Assembly (NCBI GenBank): GCA_025454425.1 | Contig: JALOOL010000023.1 | Location: 1 to 32,405, forward strand | Length of the DNA stretch: 32,405 nt | Direction of reading: 5' to 3' | DNA from: Hydrococcus sp. Prado102 | Lineage (GTDB): Bacteria > Cyanobacteriota > Cyanobacteriia > Cyanobacteriales > Microcystaceae | Shown: in pieces, positions 16,417 through 23,419 of the stretch | Layout: every line of letters starts with the position of its first letter | Position numbering within the stretch: the first letter of the stretch is position 1 | Made by a program: the position numbers and the translations under genes | Notes under the pieces: generated by a model | The model's database searches: none | Told to the model about the DNA's origin: nothing | What the model saw: only the letters and a program-made list of their open reading frames with translations

Positions 16417-16990
16417 TCTATTACACATTTGTCTAACTTCTTTTGACCTCCTCCAACGAGTTATGCAAAGATGGCAAAGTGCAAAAAGATTAAAACATCT
16501 TCCCCTAACTGTTTGTTACCTCAGTCCGAAAAGATTTTTAACAAAACCTTCGAGCTAGCTGTGGAAGCTTCTCAACGTCTAGTGCCCTCAGTCATAACTT
16601 TATACTATTGTTATAATGAAGAGTAGTAGCAAATCGTGCCAGAGAAATAAAGTTTCATCATAAAGTTGCATGATGGCTTTGTGTCTACTACGCTCTGGTA
16701 TAAAAGACTGATATCGAGCGGCTTTAGAAAGCTTACCGACAATTTTGATTTTGAATAAGCTTAAAGATTGCGCGATCGCCCTAAATAAAAACGGCGATCG
16801 CATATAGCAATCTTAATCAGCAGAACCAAGACTGTTGCTGAGATATTTTAAGCTCGACAAAATTCACAATTGAAAGGTTATTGTCTTAAATATTTTGAGA
16901 TAACTACTTTCTATTAGCTTTCAAATATTGGATCGCGATCGCGCTACTATTACAATCTTAATTCTATCGCACTTAGCAAGGAGTTCTATT
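16417..16990. other. 574-bp region without a supported gene
   Basis: No convincing coding sequence was found on either strand. Features: an inverted pair of HIP1-containing arms, GCGATCGCC (16772-16780) and GGCGATCGC (16793-16801), with a 12-base loop; and AT-rich DNA before the nblA-like gene, with AAGGAG at 16979-16984 as its ribosome binding site. Short open frames at 16471-16626 (+) and 16600-16803 (-) lack ribosome sites and recognisable similarity. Confidence 0.6.
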
Positions 16991-17167
16991 ATGAATAGCT
17001 CGTGGTTCGATTTAACAATGGAACAAGAATTTCAGATGAAGTTGATGCAAGAATCAGTCGGACAAATGTCTCGCGAACAGATGCAGGATCTTTTATTAGA
17101 GACAGCAAGATTGCTCATGGTTAAAGAAAACGTGCTTCGTAATGTAATTAAAAGTTGTCCGCTTTGA
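16991..17167 (+). CDS. NblA-like phycobilisome-degradation peptide (Ycf18/NblA family)
   Basis: A helical peptide of 58 residues: FDLTMEQEFQMKLMQESVGQ then MSREQMQDLLLETARLLMVKENVLRNVIK. The pattern LTxEQxF...MSxEQxQDxL...V(R/K)EN matches NblA, the small helical-hairpin adaptor that marks phycobilisomes for Clp proteolysis. I chose the ATG at 16991 because AAGGAG lies 6 bases upstream; an open frame back to 16928 has no such site. The C-terminus (KSCPL) differs from classical NblA, so this may be a diverged paralogue rather than the main nutrient-stress NblA. It sits 125 bp before the acyl-activating enzyme gene on the same strand, with a strong hairpin (17208-17257) between. Confidence 0.7.
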   Translation: MNSSWFDLTMEQEFQMKLMQESVGQMSREQMQDLLLETARLLMVKENVLRNVIKSCPL

Positions 17168-17207
17168 TTCAAAGCATTAATTATGTTTAATTGGATTCCC
17201 CGCCACA

Positions 17208-17257
17208 CCCCACTTAATTTGTCTAGACTTACCGCGTTCTAGGCAAATTAAGTGGGG
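17208..17257. promoter_or_regulatory. Strong 50-nt hairpin before the fatty-acid gene cluster
   Basis: CCCCACTTAATTTG (17208-17221) pairs perfectly with CAAATTAAGTGGGG (17244-17257). After one mismatch the stem continues with CTAG/CTAG, closing a 12-base loop. It ends 35 bp before the ATG at 17293. No U-tract follows, so it does not look like a simple Rho-independent terminator. It could be an operator, a leader structure or a small palindromic element. Confidence 0.6.
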
Positions 17258-17292
17258 TCAATAATCATTAAAATGGAAAAAGAGGCATAGCG

Positions 17293-19443
17293 ATGACAAA
17301 ACAATTATCGCTCGAAAAAATCGTTGCCTGTGGCATAAACAAAGAAACAGCAGCCACCATACTCCCACAAATCAATCGGCTTTTATCCCTAAGTGCCGCC
17401 AATAGCTGGCAGCAAATCGTTCAAAACTTGCTCAAAAGCGACTATCCCTACCCGCTACACGAACTTCTTTACGAAACTGCTTTTTTCGATTGGGATGCGA
17501 GTCAAGGGCCGCCTCCAGCTTGGTTTCCTTCCAACGAACAGCTTGAGGCTTCCAATATCGCAGTTTTGATGGACGATCTAAAAATATCATCCTATCAAGA
17601 ACTACACGCTTGGTCGGTAAAAAATCGCGCTGAATTTTGGGACATAACGATTCAACGAGTAGGAATTCGCTTCCAGCAGAAATATCGCGAAATCGTTGAC
17701 CTATCGAAAGGTGTAGAAACCCCTCAATGGTTAGTCGATGCCCGTCTCAACATTGCCGAGAGTTGTTTTAACGCTCCCGAAGATAGTCCGGCTATAATCT
17801 ATCAACCAGAAGGCGGTTCGCTGTCTGTAATGAGTTATGGCGAACTGAACGCCTTGAGCAATCGAGTGGCGAATGGATTGGTAGAAGCGGGTTTTGAGGT
17901 TGGAGACGCGATCGCGATCGCCATGCCGATGACCGCCGAATCCGTGGCAATTTATTTAGGCATCGTCAAGGCAGGTTGTGCAGTCGTTTCTATTGCCGAT
18001 AGTTTTGCAGCTAGCGAAATAGCTACGCGACTGCGCATATCTAATGCTAAAGGTATCTTCACCCAAGATACGATTCTACGGGCTGGCAAGCAATTACCTT
18101 TATATGCGAAGATTGTCGAAGCCCAAGCGCCTAGAGCAATTGTTTTATCGCTAAATTCGCCTCTGCGTCAGGGCGATCGCAGTTGGGAAGATTTTTTGAG
18201 TGAGAGCGATCGCTTTGATACCGTTGCTGCTTCTCCATCGGCTCACACCAATATTTTATTCTCTTCCGGTACGACCGGAGAACCAAAAGCGATTCCCTGG
18301 ACGCACGTTACTCCGATTAAATGTGCCGTTGACGGATATTTGCATCACGATATCCATCCTGGAGATATAATCGCCTGGCCGACTAACTTAGGCTGGATGA
18401 TGGGGCCGTGGCTGATTTATGCGAGTTTAATCAATCGAGGTGCGATCGCGCTGTACTACGGAACGCCTACCGAACGAGGTTTCGGTGAGTTTGTTCGAGA
18501 TGCGAGAGTTAACGTTTTGGGATTAGTGCCGAGTCTTGTTAGCGCCTGGAAAACGACCGCCTGCATGAAAGGACTCGATTGGAGTGCGATTAAAGCGTTT
18601 AGTTCGACGGGCGAATGTTCCAATCCGCAGGATATGCTATTTCTGATGTCCCTCGCTCAATATAAACCCATTATCGAATACTGCGGCGGCACAGAAATCG
18701 GTGGGGCTTATATGACGGGAACTGTCGTACAGCCTTGCGCTCCCGCTACCTTTTCAACTCCTGCGTTGGGTTTAGATGTTGTTATTCTCGACGAAAATGG
18801 CGATCGAACTGATAAAGGCGAAGTATTTATAATTCCCCCGTCGATTGGACTCTCGAATGAGTTATTAAATAAAGATCATCACCAAGTTTATTTTGCCGAT
18901 ACACCCCCACTTCTTAAAGTCGAAAGTCGAAAGTCGAAAGTCGAAAGTTTTGATGAAGTCGAAAGTAAAGATTCTTCCTTGTCCCCCTTGTCCCCCTTGT
19001 CTTCCGAAGGACGCACCTTGTCCCCCTTGTCTCTCCCCCTTTCCCTACGCCGTCACGGCGACCAAATGGAGAGATTGCCCAATGGTTACTATCGCGCACT
19101 CGGTCGCGTTGATGATACGATGAACTTAGGCGGCATCAAGGTTAGCGCGGCGGAGATCGAACAAACGCTCAATGCGGTAGAGGGCATTTGTGAAACGGCT
19201 GCGATCGCAATTTCTCCTCCACAAGGAGGGCCGAGTCAGTTGGTGGTTTACGCGGTAGTCATGCCGGAATTTGGACACCGCCAAGAAGAACTTAAGGCTT
19301 CTCTACAAGCTGCTATTCGGCAAAATCTCAATCCTTTGTTCAAAATTCGAGAGTTGGTAATTGTCGAGGCTTTACCTCGCACGGCTTCTAACAAAGTTAT
19401 GCGCCGCGTATTGCGCGATCGCTTTATCAGTAATCAGCGATAG
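17293..19443 (+). CDS. Acyl-activating enzyme (AMP-forming acyl-CoA synthetase), with an internal repeat insertion
   Basis: An adenylate-forming CoA ligase of 716 residues, most like the plant AAE17/18 and acetoacetyl/propionyl-CoA synthetase group. An N-terminal ACAS_N-like region spans about 95-160. The ATP-binding loop FSSGTTGEPKAIPWTH is intact, as is EYCGGTEIGGAY. The hinge region is HGDQMERLPNGYYRALGRVDDT then NLGGIKVSAAEIE. The C-terminal catalytic lysine is in RTASNKVMRR, so it should be active. Residues about 539-582 (PLLKVESRKSKVES ... LSPLSLP) are a low-complexity insertion encoded by a dispersed repeat, placed between FADTP and LSLRRHGD. It is the first gene of the beta-oxidation cluster; its substrate (short, branched or aryl acid, or acetoacetate) is not known. 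Confidence 0.9.
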   Translation: MTKQLSLEKIVACGINKETAATILPQINRLLSLSAANSWQQIVQNLLKSDYPYPLHELLYETAFFDWDASQGPPPAWFPSNEQLEASNIAVLMDDLKISSYQELHAWSVKNRAEFWDITIQRVGIRFQQKYREIVDLSKGVETPQWLVDARLNIAESCFNAPEDSPAIIYQPEGGSLSVMSYGELNALSNRVANGLVEAGFEVGDAIAIAMPMTAESVAIYLGIVKAGCAVVSIADSFAASEIATRLRISNAKGIFTQDTILRAGKQLPLYAKIVEAQAPRAIVLSLNSPLRQGDRSWEDFLSESDRFDTVAASPSAHTNILFSSGTTGEPKAIPWTHVTPIKCAVDGYLHHDIHPGDIIAWPTNLGWMMGPWLIYASLINRGAIALYYGTPTERGFGEFVRDARVNVLGLVPSLVSAWKTTACMKGLDWSAIKAFSSTGECSNPQDMLFLMSLAQYKPIIEYCGGTEIGGAYMTGTVVQPCAPATFSTPALGLDVVILDENGDRTDKGEVFIIPPSIGLSNELLNKDHHQVYFADTPPLLKVESRKSKVESFDEVESKDSSLSPLSPLSSEGRTLSPLSLPLSLRRHGDQMERLPNGYYRALGRVDDTMNLGGIKVSAAEIEQTLNAVEGICETAAIAISPPQGGPSQLVVYAVVMPEFGHRQEELKASLQAAIRQNLNPLFKIRELVIVEALPRTASNKVMRRVLRDRFISNQR
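18907..19038 (+). repeat. Dispersed composite repeat inserted in frame in a CoA-ligase gene
   Basis: About 132 bp: four full AAAGTCG heptamers (18916-18943) plus AAAGT, then the core GTCGAAAGTAAAGATTCT (18958-18975), then CCCCCTTGTC iterations. The same order occurs in reverse at 12340-12470 between genes. The reading frame stays open through it, adding about 44 residues rich in K, S, E, L and P to the protein. Confidence 0.85.
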
Positions 19444-19478
19444 GTTATCAGGAAGGAGTTCGGCAGCTATAAATTCTT

Positions 19479-19513
19479 TTTGGATCTCGGTTGAACTTTG
19501 AACTTTGAACTTT
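19479..19513 (+). repeat. Dispersed repeat copy 2, partner at 9724-9758
   Basis: Identical over 35 bp to 9724-9758, starting TTTGGATCTCGGTTG and continuing with ACTTTGA units. It precedes the ribosome binding site of the hydrolase gene. Confidence 0.85.
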
Positions 19514-19536
19514 TTTGTCATCGGAGGATACAAAAA

Positions 19537-20523
19537 ATGGAACACCTTGAAGGAACTTTTCAAGGCGCTGGAGGACTGAACCTCTATTATCAAAGCTGGA
19601 CTCTCCAGAAGCCAGCTAAAGCCATTGTCGCGATCGTACACGGTCTTGGCGCACACGGCGGTCTGTTTTTTAATGCGGTGGATTATTTAGTCGATCGCGG
19701 TTATGGTGTCTATGCTTTCGATCTGCGCGGTCACGGGCGATCGCCCGGACAACGGGGACATATCAATAGCTGGGGCGAGTTTCGAGAAGATTTAAACCTC
19801 TTTTTGCAGTTGATTCGAGAACGAGAACCGGATTGTCCTCTTTTCTTGTGGGGACATAGCTTAGGCGGCGCGATCGCCTTAGACTATACCTTGAGATTTC
19901 CAGAGGTTTTGCAGGGGGTAATTGTCACCTCGCCAGCAATTGGAAAAGTGGGAGTTCCGCCTTGGAAGATGACAACTGGAAAGATACTTTCGCAAGTTTG
20001 GCCGCGTTTTAGCTTGAAACTCGGTCTAGATCGCCATGCTAGTTCGCGCGATCTCAGTGCCATCTCCATCTTTCTCCAAGACCCTCTGCGACACGAATAC
20101 GCCAGCGCCCGACTTGCTACAGAGTTTCTGGAAACTGTCGATTGGATTCAAAGTCACGTCTCGGATTTGCGTCTTCCTTTGCTGATCCTCCACGGTAGTG
20201 CCGATCGCGTGACGCACCCCGATAGCAGTTGGGCTTTCTGCTTGCAGGTGACTTTCCCCGATAAAGAGTGTTACGAACTTCCAGGCAGCTATCACGACCT
20301 CCATGCCGATGTCAACCGCGATGAAATCTTGGCAGACTTGGGAGAATGGCTAGAGAGGCACTTACCGGGGGCGACTATCTATGAGCCGCTTGCCCTTTGT
20401 GCCTCAAAATTGCCTACCAACCGCGTTGTTGCGCACTATCGCGAAGAAGAAAAAGAAAAAACTAAGCAACGAAAAAGAAAACACTTTCTGCTTCCTTCTT
20501 TCTTATTACTGCGCCGATTGTAA
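19537..20523 (+). CDS. Alpha/beta hydrolase (monoacylglycerol lipase / lysophospholipase type)
   Basis: A serine hydrolase of 328 residues. The N-terminal run AIVAIVHGLGAHGGLF (oxyanion side) is followed by AFDLRGHGRSPGQRGHI. The nucleophile elbow is GHSLGG with Ser108. The acid is Asp223 (HGSADRVTHP) and the catalytic His253 is in SYHDLHADV. The layout matches monoglyceride lipase relatives, which release free fatty acids. The start at 19537 is preferred: GGAGG lies 9 bases upstream, while an open frame from 19498 would translate the repeat. A lysine/arginine-rich tail follows after about residue 300 (EEEKEKTKQRKRK). It lies 93 bp after the first ligase gene, so co-transcription is likely and it may supply fatty acids to the pathway. 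Confidence 0.88.
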   Translation: MEHLEGTFQGAGGLNLYYQSWTLQKPAKAIVAIVHGLGAHGGLFFNAVDYLVDRGYGVYAFDLRGHGRSPGQRGHINSWGEFREDLNLFLQLIREREPDCPLFLWGHSLGGAIALDYTLRFPEVLQGVIVTSPAIGKVGVPPWKMTTGKILSQVWPRFSLKLGLDRHASSRDLSAISIFLQDPLRHEYASARLATEFLETVDWIQSHVSDLRLPLLILHGSADRVTHPDSSWAFCLQVTFPDKECYELPGSYHDLHADVNRDEILADLGEWLERHLPGATIYEPLALCASKLPTNRVVAHYREEEKEKTKQRKRKHFLLPSFLLLRRL

Positions 20524-20688
20524 AGCAGTTCGATACAATTGATGGCGATTTTCTCATTTAGTAAGTTACAGTAACATTAAATACAAATCACTGGAATTGA
20601 GATAGCTTGGCATAGTAGGAGTGAAGTCTTAAAAAACCTTGATTCTGCTCTAAAATAACATCGAATTGATAAGGAGAAACTAAAAATT

Positions 20689-20736
20689 ATGCAGGACTTA
20701 GACGAGAGAAGTCAGCATTAAAAATAGCTCCTGCAT
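20689..20736. repeat. 48-nt inverted-repeat unit
   Basis: ATGCAGGA (20689-20696) pairs with TCCTGCAT (20729-20736), and GACTT/AAGTC lies within or overlaps the arms. It may be a hairpin or the end of a decayed mobile element; no transposase is seen. Confidence 0.3.
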
Positions 20737-20985
20737 TTGTTCTGAGATAGTTTAAGACGTTTTTAAGTAGAACGACATAATTAATTTGAGAATGCTTTCG
20801 TGCGAACCAAAACGATAGCACGAGCTTTCCACTTGCACTACATTTAATATTTAAATAGGTGCATCTACTTATCAACACAAAAACACAATTATTTCTTTTG
20901 CTTGCCTTAGAAGTTCTTAATGATTTTTAATAATATAATCCCGATTTAAGATCGAAGATTTTTAATTATTAAGAATTATGTAACT

Positions 20986-21042
20986 CGATTGCGCTCCGCG
21001 CACGCTATGCGAACGGCTTTGCCGCTGCCCGGAGGGCAATCG
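20986..21042. repeat. 57-bp GC-rich dispersed repeat with short terminal inverted ends
   Basis: The unit begins CGATTGC and ends GCAATCG, with GCGCTCCGCGCACGCTATGC and CGGCTTTGCCGCTGCCCGG inside. Its last 29 bp (21014-21042) are an exact reverse complement of 21231-21259, inside the next gene. GC content is far above the surroundings. GCGCTCCGCGCACGC-type repeats are frequent in cyanobacterial genomes. Confidence 0.8.
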
Positions 21043-21126
21043 CTCATCCAAATTCGAGTGCAAGCAAACCTCAACGCAAAATTAACTTTTAGCGAGGAGA
21101 AGAGTTTTAGACTCTTCTAGTTTGAG

Positions 21127-23358
21127 ATGTTGCATCCTAAAAAGACTTACCAAGCTCCCTTTAACTCTGGAGAGGTCATCTTAGGAAGAACTTTACCTTC
21201 TTTACTCAATGAAGAGTATATTGGCTCCAACGATTGCCCTCCGGGCAGCGGCAAAGCCGATCGCGCCTTCAACCAATGGCGAGATGCAGGATGGCAGTCA
21301 CTATCAAATGATGCCTTTCGCAATGGAGTCGAAGAGGTGGCACTTGGTTTGGTGGATTTGCCGCTAGAAAAGGGCGATCGCGTCGCAATCTTAATGCACA
21401 GCGATGTTAATTTCTGCTTAGTCGATTTGGGATGCTTGCTGGCAAATCTAATCGACGTACCGATCGACCTCACCCAAACGATCGAAAATATCGTTTTTGC
21501 CATACAGCATAGCGAAGCTAAAGCGCTTGTTGTCTCCAATCTCGACTTACTCTCTCAAATCTCGCCTTACTTAGGAGGTGTATCTACTCTTAAAACTGCG
21601 ATCGTTGCTGAGGTATCCGCAGATTGGCAGGAAAGCAAAGGAAAACTGACGATCTGCCAACCAACTCATCATCAAGAAGAAGACCCCGCTACCGCAGGTT
21701 TATTCTTGCCTAAATTTCTTATACGAACTAAGCACGAGCAAACGCCGCCAGAAGTGCCTTCCTGCTTACAAGTTTTTTCGTTGGAAGAGATTCGTGCCAA
21801 AGGGCAAGTGCAACATTCTCAAGCGAAAAAACAGGAGTTGCGAGCGACACTGGCGAACGAAGTCGCCACTATTATTTATATTCCCGAAGTTTCGGGACAA
21901 CTTCAAGGTGTCGCGCTCACCCATGAAAATCTCTCTTTCAATGCGCTAGCAGAATTTACAGGGCTTCCCGACTTGAAATTGGGTGCAGAAGAGGTGGTGC
22001 TTTCATTTTTGCCGCTGACGCACGTTTTTGCTCGTACTCTCCTTTACGGTCATATTAACTACGGTCATAGCATTTACTTCACTACTCCCAATCGGGTGAT
22101 TAAACACCTGCAAGAAGTGCAACCGACGCTTTTTGCCACAGTACCTTTACTGCTGGAGAAGGTTTACACTCAGATTCTAGAAGAGGGTGACAAACACACC
22201 AAGCGAGCGGTTAAAAAGCACCGAAAAGAGCGCGAAACCGATGCCGCTGGACGCAGGTCTTGGCATACTTCCCTAAAACTTCATTTCTTTAAATCTCGCC
22301 AGAGTTTACAAGTCCTCGAACAAATGTTGACTCCAGTTGTCGTCAGTTGGGCATTAAATTTAGCCAAACAATATGAAATAGGAGAGCAACCGAAGGGATG
22401 GTATGCCTTGCAGCTAAAACTAGCGGATAGACTCGTTTTTTGTAAATGGAGGGCTGTTTTTGGAGGTCGAATTAAATATTTGTTGAGTGGTGGCGCGGGA
22501 TTGAAAGCAGAAATCGCCAATCTATTCGCCGCCGCAGGAATAACCATTTTACAAGGTTATGGGTTAACAGAAACCAGTGCCGCGATCGCCTACAATCGAG
22601 GTTCATTCAACCGTGCGGGAACGGTAGGCGTACCCATTGCTGGGGTGGAAATCGCGATCGCAGACGATGGCGAAATTGTCATCAGAGGGCCTTGTGTTAT
22701 GGCGGGTTACTATAAAAATCCCGAAGCAACACAACAAGTTCTCGATGCTGATGGGTGGTTTCATACGGGCGATTTAGGAGAGTTCGCCGAAGACGGTTTT
22801 CTCAAGATTACTGGTCTTAAGAAAAGTCCTTTCAAACTTTCCACGGGTAAGTATGTAACGCCTGTGCCATTAGAAAGCAAGCTAGAACAATCGTCTCTAG
22901 TAACAAAAGCGATCGCAGTGGGAGCCGAACGAAAATTCTGCACTATGCTAATTTTCCCTAATTTGGAGGCTTTACACGAAAAAGTAAAACCAATCGCTCT
23001 CAATTTGCCAACAGAAGAACTCTTAAAGCATCCATGCGTTCTTTCCCTGTATCAGGCGTTAGTAGATGAAGCCAATTGTCATCTACCTTATTGGTCTCAT
23101 GTCAAACGCTTCGCGATCGTCAACGCAACGCTAAGCCTTGAGAATGGGATGCTTTCGCCTACAGGAGAAGTCAGACGGGCAAAGGTAGTGGAAACATTTG
23201 CTAAAGAAATTGATGCTTTGTATGTAGAGGAGACAAAGCCAAGAAAAACTGACGTACAGACGCGAAACCTTGACGAGGATTCTATTTCAGAGTTTCCCTG
23301 TTCGCCTATTGCTCCTGCTACCTGTCCAGTTTATGCGCGATCGCTCAACCATTATTAA
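21127..23358 (+). CDS. AMP-binding long-chain acyl-CoA ligase homologue with degenerate catalytic motifs
   Basis: A protein of 743 residues with the long-chain acyl-CoA synthetase (FadD/ACSL-type) layout: VALTHENLSFNALAEF, FLPLTHVFARTLLYGHI, LLSGGAGLKAEIANLF, GYGLTETSA, VGVPIAGVEI, GWFHTGDLGEFAEDGFLKI and GKYVTPVPLE. The ATP/phosphate loop expected as YTSGTTGxPKG reads YIPEVSGQLQG, so its Ser/Thr-rich core and Lys are gone. The hinge GRxKD reads GLKKS. The C-terminal lysine region (expected TGK/LTPTLK) reads SPTGEVRR, with Glu in place of Lys. ATP activation is therefore doubtful. Residues 35-45 (NDCPPGSGKAD) come from an inserted dispersed repeat (21231-21259). It lies between the hydrolase and fadN-type genes. 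It may be a pseudoenzyme or binding protein. Confidence 0.88.
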   Translation: MLHPKKTYQAPFNSGEVILGRTLPSLLNEEYIGSNDCPPGSGKADRAFNQWRDAGWQSLSNDAFRNGVEEVALGLVDLPLEKGDRVAILMHSDVNFCLVDLGCLLANLIDVPIDLTQTIENIVFAIQHSEAKALVVSNLDLLSQISPYLGGVSTLKTAIVAEVSADWQESKGKLTICQPTHHQEEDPATAGLFLPKFLIRTKHEQTPPEVPSCLQVFSLEEIRAKGQVQHSQAKKQELRATLANEVATIIYIPEVSGQLQGVALTHENLSFNALAEFTGLPDLKLGAEEVVLSFLPLTHVFARTLLYGHINYGHSIYFTTPNRVIKHLQEVQPTLFATVPLLLEKVYTQILEEGDKHTKRAVKKHRKERETDAAGRRSWHTSLKLHFFKSRQSLQVLEQMLTPVVVSWALNLAKQYEIGEQPKGWYALQLKLADRLVFCKWRAVFGGRIKYLLSGGAGLKAEIANLFAAAGITILQGYGLTETSAAIAYNRGSFNRAGTVGVPIAGVEIAIADDGEIVIRGPCVMAGYYKNPEATQQVLDADGWFHTGDLGEFAEDGFLKITGLKKSPFKLSTGKYVTPVPLESKLEQSSLVTKAIAVGAERKFCTMLIFPNLEALHEKVKPIALNLPTEELLKHPCVLSLYQALVDEANCHLPYWSHVKRFAIVNATLSLENGMLSPTGEVRRAKVVETFAKEIDALYVEETKPRKTDVQTRNLDEDSISEFPCSPIAPATCPVYARSLNHY
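21231..21259 (+). repeat. Copy of the GC-rich repeat inside a ligase gene
   Basis: CGATTGCCCTCCGGGCAGCG followed by GCAAAGCCG is the exact reverse complement of 21014-21042 (29 of 29 bases). It lies in frame at codons 35-45 and adds NDCPPGSGKAD to the N-terminal part of the protein. Confidence 0.85.
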
Positions 23359-23383
23359 AAGTCGAAAGTCGAAAGTCGAAAGT
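23358..23383. repeat. AAAGTCG heptamers between ligase homologue and fadN-type gene
   Basis: Three full AAAGTCG units plus AAAGT. The array starts on the last base of the ligase stop codon (TAA at 23356-23358) and is the same heptamer found inside the first ligase gene and at 12431-12470. Confidence 0.85.
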
Positions 23384-23419
23384 GAGAACACCTAACAACT
23401 AACCAATAACAAAAGACAA

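Larger units (their letters stand above)
20524..21126. other. 603-bp region without a supported gene
   Basis: No convincing gene on either strand. It holds an AT-rich stretch (about 20880-20985), an 8-bp inverted pair ATGCAGGA/TCCTGCAT (20689-20696, 20729-20736) that bounds a 48-nt potential hairpin, and a 57-bp GC-rich dispersed repeat at 20986-21042. The ligase gene that follows may use its own promoter from here. A small open frame (20687-20878, minus) resembles nothing I know. Confidence 0.55.

Noticed and set aside
16471-16626. Open frame of 51 codons, plus strand (starts MAKCKKIKTSSP)
   Set aside because: No Shine-Dalgarno, no known similarity, and overlapping minus-strand frames of similar length make chance the simplest reading.
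16600-16803. Open frame of 67 codons, minus strand, with a hydrophobic C-terminus
   Set aside because: No ribosome site, no recognisable family, low-complexity end, and it begins in a HIP1 repeat; more likely noise or a decayed remnant.
17208-17257. Possible Rho-independent terminator of the nblA-like gene
   Set aside because: The stem is strong, but no U-run follows on either side, so it is listed as a regulatory hairpin rather than a terminator.
20687-20878. Open frame of 63 codons, minus strand, in the gap before the ligase homologue
   Set aside because: No recognisable family or ribosome site; it could be a transposase remnant, but nothing in it supports that.
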